DNA from: Cordia subcordata
Taxonomy: Eukaryota > Streptophyta > Magnoliopsida > Boraginales > Cordiaceae
Length of the DNA: 64,000 bases
NCBI GenBank assembly: GCA_028554755.1
Contig: JAPTOF010000029.1
Coordinates: forward strand, 1,674,001 to 1,738,000
Direction of reading: 5' to 3'
Notes under the pieces: model-generated
Told to the model about the DNA's origin: nothing
The model's database searches: none
Seen by the model: the letters and a program-made list of their open reading frames with translations, nothing else
Shown: in pieces, positions 36,544-46,399 of the stretch
Layout: each line of letters begins with the position of its first letter
How positions within the stretch are numbered: the stretch's first letter is position 1
Position numbers and translations under genes: made by a program

Positions 36544-38318
36544 GTGATGAGGGAATCAAGTGATCTAAGGGATGCTAACACGTGGAAATGGGGAATAGGG
36601 TGATTATGGCTTGCAAATGGGTGATTGCTACTTCTTGTTAGGGTCATCTGATGGATTAAACTCGGTTGCTCTCGTCTAGTCTCCTAATTAACCTCCTAAT
36701 TACACCCAAAGCCTCAGTACGGGTCCGTCCCTAGGCACGTCTACCAAGAGCTACAGCGTGGTCTTTATGACTTAGGGCCGTAGGGTGAGTTAGTTAGGAT
36801 TCTAAGTGACTTAGATCGATCTAACCCTAGCGTCTAAACCGTTGGATAGATTTAAAGCCAAGACCTAGTCCGTCTAAGGTTGACTAACCTACCCTGAAAC
36901 CCATTAGCTAGATTTAATGCTAAGGGAGACTCGACCTAGGCTAGCCATTAGTTATGCACCACCGATCATCATCACAACAGCGGGTATCAATGTTTGAGCA
37001 CAAAGCAAACACATCTAGGGCATGGCGTTCGAGAATATCCTGAGGTATTCTACTACTAAGCACATAGGCATACTTAGATTACACCAATTTAAGCAATGGC
37101 ACCCGACATGTATGCAATAGAAGCTATTTATGCTATTAAGTATGCTAACACACACATAGACATGTATATAGTCATACCCACTTCATGTAATCACCACACA
37201 AACACATAGACATGCTAGCATAATGATTTGCAAATGGTTAATAGCACAATAGACTTCAATATATATATGCTACATCATTGCGCCATTTCAACAAACACGT
37301 AGACATGTATGTAAAATAGCCTTTGAAGCCCTAAGCATAAAGCATATATACATAAATCCATCAAGTTTTCATTAATAAAAAGTCATAATCAATCCATAAA
37401 TACAAGATATAATTACCCTACATAGCTCTAATCATACATAATTAGACTTAGGATAAAAGAGAGATACCCTTCTATCCATTGCCAAGCTTTACAATCCATG
37501 AGCTATGCCCCAAATCCTAGTGTTTGATCCTCTTGGATCCTTGATTCCAAGTGTTAAAATGTGTTTAAAAGTGAGTGTGTGAGGTATTTTTGGTGGATTT
37601 TGGGTTTAGGAAAATGGGTGTTTGATTTGGGTATTGTTCTCCTTCAAAAAGGGCTGAAAAGTGGTTTAAATAGAGTTTTCAGTGCATCCAGCCGAGGGCC
37701 CAACCTATCGTCTGGCTTTGGGGCTAAGTCATTCGGCCAAAATTGACCCAGATTCTGATCCCGCCGGTCGACCGGCTAGGTCGTCTGGCCTAGACAGAGG
37801 CCCAATGGTCTTGATAGTAATGATCATATCTTGATCGTTTTAGCTTTGATTCGCGCACCATTTTTTTCTATGGCTTTGTATTGTCATGGGGGATCTCCCA
37901 AGCCATATTTTGCACCCTAAAACATATCCAAAATTTGTCCATATCCTTTTTAGGTTGCAAGATCCGAATTTGGCTCACGTTGCGCTTGGTTTTGCCTCAG
38001 TCGTTCTTTCTTTCGCCCGGCCACTTCCAAAAGCACTTTTCTTCATTCCTTTGTGTCCAAAACACCCTTGGCTTTGTTCCACACTTCAAGCACCCTCAAT
38101 TAAGCTCTAATTATCTTCCCGAATCATACTTTAAACATGCAACAAACGTGCATTAGTGTAGCATTTAAGTCCTAACTTTAACTACGAACGTGTAGACCCT
38201 AATATGCACAAGTATGACCTAAATGCTATACTAATACATTAAATGAAGCACAAAACACCTCAAAACAAGCATATACATATAATGCATGAGCACACACAAA
38301 ACAAACACATCAAAGGGC

Positions 38319-38763
38319 AATGATCATTTAGTAGCAGTGAGTATCTTATTTTCTTTATTTGATAGTACGTCTCTAGAAAACATACTCACAATGGTCTTGT
38401 CAAATACGTGACATATGTGCTATTGAGACAAATCCGAAAAGTCCTCCAATGACCTAGGTAGATCACCCTAAATGAGGAGACTTACTTAATATAACCTTAT
38501 CCCGGTAGAGTGCCCAACACTACCATTCGGTTAGGACTTAATTTATGATGTGACTAAATCTAGACTTGGACCTACTGTACGTCTAGCCTCACTGTGCACC
38601 CAAGTCATTAGTTCAAGTCAAGGGGCCTTTATACATACATCAATAAAATATACCAGAGATAATATGTAAGGAACTCATAATGCCATTTAACAAAATAATT
38701 ATACATTGTTTAACATCCAAAATGTTATTTATAAGTGAGCTTTAGGGCATACTAATCCTAACA
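38319..38763 (-). repeat. 5' LTR of element A, second part
   Basis: Resumes 'aatgatcatttagtagcagtg', which in the intact LTR directly follows 'ttaagagt' (24959-24967). Ends TCCTAACA at 38763. Confidence 0.9.
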
Positions 38764-38768
38764 ATTAT
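38764..38768. repeat. Target-site duplication of element A (right)
   Basis: ATTAT, directly after the LTR end CTAACA at 38763. It pairs with 23487-23491. Confidence 0.85.
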
Positions 38769-38795
38769 TTGATAAGCATCTTTTAAGATCGAGGA
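38764..38795 (-). repeat. 5' LTR of element D, remnant beyond the nested block
   Basis: 'attatttgataagcatcttttaagatcgaggaca' at 38764-38795 resumes the D LTR where 23491 left off (equivalent to about 14622-14654) and then stops. The rest of the LTR is missing and MULE DNA follows. Confidence 0.8.
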
Positions 38796-38939
38796 CAAGC
38801 AAAGGAAAAACTATGAAAAAAAGTGAGGAATTTGTTATGTTTTGAGTTTTGTTAATTTTTTGAATTGAATAGTTTTTGAAGTTGAGTTATTTTGATTTTG
38901 CAAGCAAGAACTATTTGCTTCTGGAGCTGATATGCTGTT

Positions 38940-40502
38940 TATTTGATAAGAAAGGACTTTGTGTCACTAAATCCTAGACATTTTGTGACACAAAATGTGT
39001 TAGCTGCATGGTGTCACTTGGCAAGCACGAAGGAAAGGATTACAAATCCTTCGCATCCAAAATGTATTTTCATATTCCTTGATATGTTTGTAAATGAAGA
39101 CATGTTATTTGTTAAGAATTTTTTTTCTTTCTTTTTTTGATTATGAGATTATTAATAGTTTTTCTTTTTGTCTAGTTTATCCTTTTAAAAATGAAATTTT
39201 GGATTGGCATGATGATGTGTACTGTAAGAGATTTGTCAAGACAGTAGATAATCAGTTGCATTTATGCAATTGGATCCAACTGAAGAAGCTTAATTTGGTA
39301 TTTGTTCTTCATCCAATACATTGATTATTTGTTATTCAAGTGAGTAATTACTTTTTTTTTCATTACTTTAAAAGTGTTTGTTTAGCTATTGAAATTTGGA
39401 TATGTCGTATTATAGATTTTCTTCCAATTATGTTATATGGAGCATTATGTGGTGTTGTGGTTCAATATGAAGGATGAGAATATTGTAGTTTTAGATAATA
39501 TGGCATCACATGATATTAATTACTATGGCATCACATGATGTTGATTACTGTGAAGAGTATATTGGAATTGCTGTAAGATTATTCCTTTTTGTTGACAATT
39601 GTATTTGTGCATTTTTTCCCATTATCTTTGATATTTGACCTTTACTAGTCTTTATATCATTGCTGTCACCTAAGTTGAAACAGTCAGAGTATTTATTCAA
39701 TATGAAATAACTGTTTGTTCAATATTGATAAGTTATTTGTTTAGTAAAATTGACAAACCATGACAATATCTGTACACAAGTAGATATTTTCAAACATTCA
39801 TAGATGTTTGTCCAATATACATACTTTGTTTATTCATTGCCCATAATTTGTTTATGTTAAATGAATTGTAGAAGGATGCATTATGAAAGTATTTAGTGGA
39901 ATGGAAGCATCCAAAAGGTGAACATGTTAACTATTTTGGTATAGCTCTTTTGAAAATTCCTTGGAGGAATGTAGATAATAGGGTTGATTACGATGTTTAT
40001 GCTATGAAACACTTGGAAACATATAAGGGTGAAGTGGAAATTTGGAATCCTTTCATAGAGATAAAGTAATTTGATTTTAAGGTTTTGTGATATGAGAGTG
40101 TTTTATTTATTAGTTGTTACATTTATTTTGCAGACTATAGAGGACTTCAAGGGCTTGATAGCTTTGGAATTTTTAATGCATGATGATAATGCCTTTCGTG
40201 GTGCTGTTGAAAAGCTTGCCAAGGATCATTGTTCTTTGCTTGATGAATTTGCTGCAGAAGAAGAAATGGACAAGAAACACAAGAGAGAAGAAGAAATGAA
40301 GAAAAAACGTAAGAGAGTAGAAGAAGAAAGGCAAAGAAAAGCAAAACGAGCAAAACCACCAATGCAAGAGGGCTAGGAAGAGGAAGAAAAGGCTCAAGGA
40401 GAGGTGGAAGAGATTGATCGAGAGTTTGGTTTTCTAACAATTGACTTAACTCAATGTTCTTTTGATGATATTGATGGCAATTTTGGATTGAATATTAAGT
40501 AG
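38940..40502 (+). pseudogene. Captured Ulp1-like (C48) cysteine protease pseudogene
   Basis: Exon-like pieces at about 38943-39130 ('RKDFVSLNPRHFVTQNVLAAWC'-type start of the Ulp1 domain), 39170-39330, 39430-39560 ('EHYVVLWFNMK...VVLDN', containing the His and Asp positions of the triad) and 39870-40060. The last reads 'RVDYDVYAMKHLETY', where the family has VDCG: the nucleophile Cys is Tyr. A final piece at 40130-40502 holds a Lys/Glu-rich tail, with an in-frame stop at about 40374. Ulp1 enzymes process or remove SUMO; with the catalytic Cys lost and frames broken, this copy cannot. The start is not identifiable, since the 5' part is missing or unrecognisable. Confidence 0.65.
39580..39860 (-). 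repeat. Partial copy of the transposase exon/intron inside the Ulp1 gene
   Basis: 39625-39855 closely resembles 43885-44108 in the same orientation ('cattgctgtca', 'aagttgaaa.agtcagag', 'ttgacaaaccatga', 'agatgtttgtc'). In the second place this is the start of a transposase exon plus part of intron 1. Here it sits between the His/Asp and Cys parts of the Ulp1-like gene, in an apparent intron. Confidence 0.75.
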
Positions 40503-41292
40503 ATGTGTTTAGGTAGGAATTATGGTGAATGCAAATAGTTATTGCAGTTTGGTTAAGTACTGATAGTTTCTTCAGTGTTTTTGTAGTGCTTATTCAATTG
40601 ATTGGTAGTGTAGGTTTAGTGGATTAGTAGTGAAAGAAATCAAAATTTTGTTTGTTTAGTAGATTATTACTATTTGTTCAATATAATATTACTATTTTTT
40701 AAATATTTTGGTGCATTATTTTTGCTTATTGTTTTTGGTTGTTTGTTTTGAAATCATTTTATCTTATGATTATTAATTTATTAAAATGAAGAGACATGCT
40801 ATAAGATTATAGAGATCTTATGAAATATATCGTATGTGATACTCAAAAGAAAAACTTGATAAGATGTATATTTTTCATGTATTTAATTAATTGTTAAAAT
40901 TGTTTTCTAGATTTTGAGGTATCAAATTTACGAATGTTGAATACTATTGAAAGCTAATTTTAAGTAATTGCCTTATTTCCTCTATCTAAATTGCCCTAAT
41001 TTTTTAGAATGAAGAATGAAGTAATGTTTTATTTTGTGTCTAAGTTTGTTTTCTAAGAAAGTAGAATAGAATAAAATAGAATAAAGAAAATATAATCAAA
41101 AAGAATTTAACAAAAGTAATTTTTTTTACTTTTATTCCATGTGCAAAAAAAGACCATATTAGGTGTATTAAAGTGTTTATTGGACAAATAGTTTGAATAC
41201 ATTGAACAAAGAGTACTAATTGACTTAATAAATAGTAATAATCTAGTGTAATAATTTCATTGTTTATACACTTTGATAAATGAAGGATAAAG

Positions 41293-44200
41293 TCAAACAA
41301 AAAAATTTCTCTCCATGACATTTTGATGTGGGCTTAGAAATGCAACCAGTTGGCCATTTGCATCTATATTCTCTATTCTCTGAAGCTCATTAGGAGGAGG
41401 AGGTTGATTTTGAATTACAAGAGTTAGATCAATGGTATTGACATGGAGGAAAATACGTTGTTCAACTATTTGATCAGTTTCTACTGCCTGCAAGGAACAA
41501 AAAGATTATATTGTTGGTAGCAGTTCAGAAATATATGTTTGTTCATTATGGTATCATTGGTTGTCCAGTACGCATAAACTACTTATTTAATAAAAGTATA
41601 ATAAAGTATATACCTTTGCTAATGAATGTGTTTCACCTTTGCTGAGTGATTGAGGCTTGGTTTGTCTTTGTTTTCTTGCTCTAGCTTGGTTGCACTTCTT
41701 CTTGGATGTGCTATTGTTCCTTTCATTTCTCTCTCCTCTCTTCTTGGAAACACTTAGATCTCATATGGTAGAGATTGTAGAGTTTTTGTTGCCATATGTG
41801 ATTTGCAGTTGTATGGATCCAATTACTTCTTGAACTAAGATTGTCATTGTTCAAAATTGATCCTCACATACTTGTCTAGCTTTGAGATTTTTTCCATTTG
41901 AATCTATTAACATGTCAAACTTTCTTTTTATTTGGAGCCTTCATACAAAAGAAGAACTAGCTGATTTCTATTGCTCGTAGCACTCATGCAAGTGGTGTCA
42001 TGTTGTATTGGTTTGGAAGATTTGATAATTTTTGTCCATCTCTTCAAAATGGAAATAGATGGTATTGTCTGCACACATTTGATGTGCAAAATTCTTAGGC
42101 TATGCTTGCACAACACGCCCATTTCTTCAAACTTTTGACACGTGCAAGTAATCTGCGAAGTGGCATTATTGTAAACTACTCTATGCCTAAGTAAGTATGT
42201 ATTTCTTCTCCAAACCTCATATGTCTCGTTTAATTGGTCCAAAACTATTGCCCTAAAATTCTAAACAGTCCCTTCCATGAATTCATCTTGAAATGCATAG
42301 TACATTTTTTATGTATATTTCAAGCAATCCGACATGGTTCGTGGTAATCTCTGGGAGTCCATTGAAGCATTAAAGTCCTCTATATTTTCATTTTCTATCC
42401 ATTCATATATGACTTGACAAAAACATATGGTAGAAATCACATAGAGTAACAGAAGATACCATTTTTTCTTAATGATGCATTGTTTGTTCTCTTACTCCTT
42501 TGTGATGATAGTGCCCCATCAGAGAATCCATTCTTGGAGTAGGTCGGACACCACTTTTGCTTCTTGGCGTAAAGAGTTTTAAGCCAATTATTATTGGCAT
42601 AGTTGTAATCAATCATTAACTTGAAAGGACAACCAGCTAATTTGTTTGTTTAGTATCTTATAACTATTAGTTTAGTGACATATAAGTGTTTGTTCAGTGA
42701 GTGATAACTATTTGTTTAATAACATATAACTGTTTGTTCAATAGAATTATGTGTGTGATATGTTTGTTTGTGAGATAATTGGTTGTTCCCTATCATATAA
42801 ACATTTGTATAGAAAATATTATAATGGTGATAAAATCAGTTAAACATGAAAGATGATACTTACTTTTGACAACAATACTCAAATTTAGCAATACTTTCAC
42901 ATTTCTTTAGTGCATAATCGAATTGATCGACAATTCAATCCTTGATTCTCGAATGGTTGATATGCTTTTTTAAATTTTCTCCAATGTGCCAAAGGTATAG
43001 CCTGTGATAAGATTGGGGGAAGATCCTTTGTATCGCTCCAGCCATAGAAAACGCTTGATCTGTCATTATGCATGCCGGTTGTTTTCTATCCATGGAATCA
43101 AGAAACTTCTAGAAAAGCCAAATGAATGATTCTTTCTTTTCATTTGCTAGAAATCCAATGCCAAACATGACGTTGAAAGTATGACTGTTCATTCCCACAA
43201 ATGACGCACATATCATCCCGTACTTATTTGTTCTATAATGGTGTCAAACACACACAAATCACCAAACAGATGGTAGTCGTACTTCATCCTAAAATCTCTA
43301 GAAAAGAAGCTTGTCATTGTTCCTTGCTTATCCAATTCAAAATCGTAAAAAAAGGGTCATCTTCACTTTTCATTCTATCAAACAAGATTCTAATCAAAGT
43401 TTTGCTATCCCAACCTTATAGATATTTTCTATTCTCAATTGATAGGGCATTGTAGACATCTCTTTTTTTGTATGCAATTTTTGAATGCCTTCAACCTCAT
43501 TTGCCATTGCTCTATCCATCTGCCAAATTTATTCCAACTGTCTTTATGTTTCTAAAGATATCTACATTCTTTTTTTGCAATTATCTATGTGATCTTATCA
43601 TATGTCTCTTTCTAGGGCTTGTCATTTAATGATTGTGGATCTATCTTGAACCTAATTTTTACTTTGCAATTTGTTGTAACATCTATCTTAGTGTAAGCGC
43701 GTTCTTCAATGTTCTTTTTGTCCTTTCTGCCACTCTTGTTACAATAAAATTTTCTTTCAGACATGATTTTACTATTTCTCTTGTATATTATCTTTTCATT
43801 TTTAATACCAAATCATATCCTATATGCATCGTCATTGTACATTTGACATGTATTTTCCTCTGCAAACACTTTTTTGCCCATCAACTTTGATGTTTCACCT
43901 TCAATAATATTTATGTCATTGCTGTCATCTAAGTTGAAATAGTCAGAGATATTTGTTCAATATAAAATAACTATTTGTTCAATATTGTTAAGTTATTTAT
44001 TCAGTAAAATTGACAAACCATGATATTATTTGTTCACAAATAGATTTTCAAACAGTCACAGATGTTTGTCTAGTATGCACACTTTGTTCAAGATTATAAT
44101 TTGTTTGTTCACTCAAATCGGGAGAGCATTACCATATCTGTTAACAATTAAATTCTTCAAAATTGTCAAAGATGTTTGTGCAGTATCCAGAGTCTATTTG

Positions 44201-44800
44201 TTCATTAAAATTCACAAATCACCACCATATTTGTTGACAAGTAATTTTTTCTAAACACTTAAAGATGTTTGTTTAGTATCCAAAGTTTGTTTGTTTAGTA
44301 AAATTCACAAAGCATCAGAATAAATTTTAGTTTATTGAATACTCAGAATTTGTTGCATTTAACTCAATAATGTGTTGCATTTAACTCAACAAGTAATTTT
44401 TCCTCAACAATCAAAAATGTTTGTTCATTATCCAGAGTTTGTTTGTTCAGTAAAATTCATAAAAGCATTAGAATAAATTTTAGTTTATTGAATTCTTAGA
44501 ATTTGTTGCATTTAACTCAATAATGTTTGTTCAGTATCCAGAGTTTGTTTGTTCACTAAAATTCACAAAGCATCAAACTAACTTTTTGTTCATTGAATAC
44601 TCAGGATTTGTTCATTAAATTTGTTGTATTGAATAATGTTTCAATCTTAGAACAATGCAGATAAAAAAAAAGGAGCAGAAATGCAATGAAAGTAGCAACA
44701 ATGGAGCTCAAATCATACCTGTATCACCGATGTAGACATTATCAATTTCGTGAATTTGATTTCACAAAATTGCTGATGTTAATCCCTTTGCCTCCACCAT
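41293..44800 (-). pseudogene. FAR1/MURA-type MULE transposase pseudogene
   Basis: A minus-strand ATG at 44798-44800 opens a short exon (MVEAKGLTSAIL..., one in-frame stop) ending in a donor-like site at 44718/44719. An intron of about 0.75 kb with repeats follows. A FAR1-type DNA-binding region lies at about 43640-43950 ('VFAEENTCQMYN ... FYCNKSGRKDKK'). The MULE transposase core at about 43000-43245 has 'YRTNKYGMICASFVGMN', catalytic-type Asp in 'IMTDQ', and 'YLWHIGENL'. The SWIM zinc finger CTCQKFEEMGVLCKH (CXCX9CXH) lies at about 42110-42160, followed by 'ILKRWTK'. A basic C-terminal tail is at 41640-41900 and a last exon piece at 41293-41493. FAR1/FHY3 proteins are domesticated relatives of this family. 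Many stops and frameshifts; inactive. Confidence 0.8.
43940..44640. repeat. TTTGTTCA-type subterminal/intronic repeats
   Basis: Imperfect repeats of a roughly 40-60-bp unit containing 'agtatccagagtttgtttgttcagtaaaattcacaaa', for example around 44180, 44275, 44430 and 44540. They are interleaved with 'tttagtttattgaat' and 'gttgcatttaactcaa' units. Similar motifs recur at 42640-42810, 39690-39850 and 40660-40700. Confidence 0.8.
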
Positions 44801-45219
44801 TGTTACTTCAATTGATGTGTTTTTAGTGATTGTTGGAGCAATGTGATCAAAAAATTGAAGATCTAAATTGAATTGAGTTGAATTAGCTTAAATTAGGATG
44901 TTAGGGTTCATGCTTGAAGCGAATGAGGAGAGAGAGAAGCTGCAGCTTAGGATTTTGGACCCAAAAAAAAAAAAAGACTTATGTAGTGCGTGAGTTTCAG
45001 TTGTGGGTGTATATAGTGTTGTGTACCTACGAATATATGGTATAAAGTCTCTCAAAAACTGCTAAAATAATTTACCCTAAATAATAATGCATTTTGACCA
45101 ACAAAAAAATAGATAGTGCGTAACTTGTACGGTTAAAGTGAAAGAGGGAGAGAGAATTGTGCGGGCGAGAATCGAAAAGAAGAGTGCAGGACGCGAACCG
45201 GGTTTAATTTGGATGACCT

Positions 45220-45492
45220 TTGGGAATGCGGGTATCAGGTCCGGCCCATTCTACAGCTCCAAGAAGCCAACCTGAAAAAAGAAGACGACCGGGCGAACCG
45301 GGCTCAATCCGAAGCAATACTTCCAGGCCCGAATCTGGAGTTCAGGCCCATATCAAGCCTCTCCGCTCAACTCCAGTGAGTCCATACCGGGCCCGTTTCC
45401 GAGGAGCGCAGAAGACCTTTTGTAAAGCTTTGCTTGCTCCGTCTACTAGGGTTTCGCTCCCCGATTGATTCCATTTTCCTCTCGTCGAGCTT
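45220..45492 (+). promoter_or_regulatory. Proximal promoter/5' leader of the BED zinc-finger gene
   Basis: A GC-richer island contains GGCCCAT/AGGCCC-type site II motifs (45241-45250, 45322-45331, 45344-45352) and a telo-box-like TAGGGTTT at 45447-45454, 39 bp before the start codon. Site II plus telo box is a known pairing in promoters of growth-related plant genes. No TATA box is obvious. The transcription start is unknown. Confidence 0.5.
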
Positions 45493-45589
45493 ATGGCGTC
45501 GGCGCACTCTAACGGCTCACCGCCGGTCGCCGATGATCACCGTCGCAACCAGCTGATCGTGGTCTCTTCTCCTCCTACTTTGGCGGCAA
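45493..45589 (+). CDS. BED zinc-finger protein, exon 1
   Basis: ATG at 45493 starts a GC-rich first exon encoding about 32 residues (MASAHSNGSPPVADDHRRNQ...). The donor GT is at 45590-45591, preceded by GCAA, and the exon ends in phase 1. Joined to exon 2 at 46400, the frame stays open with no stop, giving 918 nt and 305 aa. The phase agreement is the main support for this model. The CT-rich start of the intron is normal. A poorer alternative is translation from the in-frame ATG at 46324 inside the intron. See the exon 2 entry for function. Confidence 0.7.
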
Positions 45590-46399
45590 GTTCTTCTCTC
45601 TCTCTCTCTCCTCTATTCATATAGACAGAGGCGCGTATAAATCAGTTATGTATACGTATCTAAATATGCATTATATATGTGTATATAATGCCATGCCAGA
45701 GTTTTTTTCCTTTACATAGTTTTTTTCTTTAATTTTCTTTTATTATTATCTCCCCAACCCCCAAAGTTTATATTAATAAGTTGACTAAAATGTACAGGTA
45801 AAGGATTGGGATATGAAATTTAGCGATTGTAAACTAGCAGAAATAGAAATATAGTTCAATATTCGTTAAATATGGCGCTGTAGATGAAATGTTAAAAGGA
45901 TTAAAATTAGTTTTGTATGTGAACTCCTTAGCTGCTGGAAAAAATAAATAATTGAAATTTCACTGAGTCAAAGATTTGTTTGAAGGGATCATGTTATTGT
46001 ATAATTGGATCTTTAGGCTGATGTGCAATTGTTGTAAAAGCTTTGAAGCTGCAAACAGTTATGGGTCAGTACATTTGTGGCAAACATCCATTTTCTCTTT
46101 ATTGCATCGCTGTTCGGATGAGTGTGTTTAGGTACAAAAGAAGTAGGGCATATTGAATGATTTAGCCAGTTTGGGTGTCACATATTGCTTTGGATATGCA
46201 ATTATGAATTATAGTTGATGTCTGATGAAAACAAGTAACCAGTAAGAAAATTTAGCAGATAGTCTAGCGCGTCTCTTGAGGTGTCTGGAGAGGGATGCCG
46301 GATGTTTTGTATGAATATGCTGCTTGTCTATTCTGAATGCTTTTGTTCATTTGAGCCATGAACTACACTTACTTTGTAATTTATGCCTTCAGATTTCAG
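45590..46399 (+). other. Intron of the BED zinc-finger gene
   Basis: 810 bp, GT...AG, AT-rich with a (CT)n start. It joins phase-1 ends of the two exons. No insertion is recognisable inside. Confidence 0.65.

Larger units (their letters stand above)
32409..38313 (-). mobile_element. Solo LTR C (gypsy-type, related to F), split by element B
   Basis: Segments 32409-32657 and 36544-38313, together about 2.0 kb, have LTR features similar to F's LTR. These are a 'cgcaagtgcacgg' start region, 'tagatttaaagccaag' repeats (36845-36920), 'tgcattagtgtagcattta' near the far end, and an 'aaacacatca' terminus. No PBS, polypurine tract or interior is present, so it is a solo LTR. A tentative decayed TSD is agagt (32404-32408) / agggc (38314-38318). 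Perfect 14-bp palindrome GCCGGTCGACCGGC at 37763-37776. A TATA-like sequence lies near 37667-37675. Confidence 0.7.
23492..38763 (-). mobile_element. Element A: Ty1/copia retrotransposon containing nested C and B
   Basis: Minus strand. 3' LTR 23492-25408, gag-pol 25440-29358, long leader, PBS 30948-30960, 5' LTR 30962-32408 resumed at 38319-38763. Removing the C/B insertion leaves about 9.4 kb. The LTRs are highly similar to each other and flanked by the ATTAT duplication, so both ends are genuine. Element B belongs to the same family in the opposite orientation. I do not assign a named copia lineage. Confidence 0.9.
13589..38795 (-). mobile_element. Element D: Sirevirus-like Ty1/copia retrotransposon, interrupted by nested elements
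   Basis: Minus-strand element in this order on the plus strand: 3' LTR (13589-15121), multiple polypurine tracts, an extra ORF, gag-pol (17499-22364), PBS, and 5' LTR (22432-23491 plus 38769-38795). The 15.3-kb nested block 23492-38763 sits inside the 5' LTR. Protein order PR-IN-RT-RNase H is Ty1/copia. The multiple purine tracts, palindromic repeats upstream of them, long coiled-coil Gag and third ORF are Sirevirus features. All genes carry stops or frameshifts. The last roughly 470 bp of the 5' LTR (equivalent to 14655-15121) is lost where MULE DNA begins. Confidence 0.85.
38796..45060. mobile_element. MULE remnant carrying a Ulp1-like gene and a FAR1-type transposase
   Basis: Two tail-to-tail pseudogenes, Ulp1-like on plus (38940-40502) and FAR1/MURA-type transposase on minus (41293-44800). 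Plant Mutator-like elements that capture Ulp1-type (C48) proteases are documented. I could not identify terminal inverted repeats or a TSD. The left boundary is simply where the D LTR stops, and the right is set by the loss of MULE-like sequence. TTTGTTCA-type repeats occur throughout its introns. Confidence 0.65.

Noticed and set aside
45220..45468. 82-aa upstream frame ahead of the BED gene (possible uORF or alternative start)
   Set aside because: It covers the GC-rich promoter region with site II motifs, ends before the 45493 start, and has no recognisable domain.
46324..46399. In-frame extension of exon 2 to ATG 46324
   Set aside because: Upstream residues are hydrophobic, intron-like translation. 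A proper AG acceptor at 46398-46399 joins in phase to the GC-rich exon 1.
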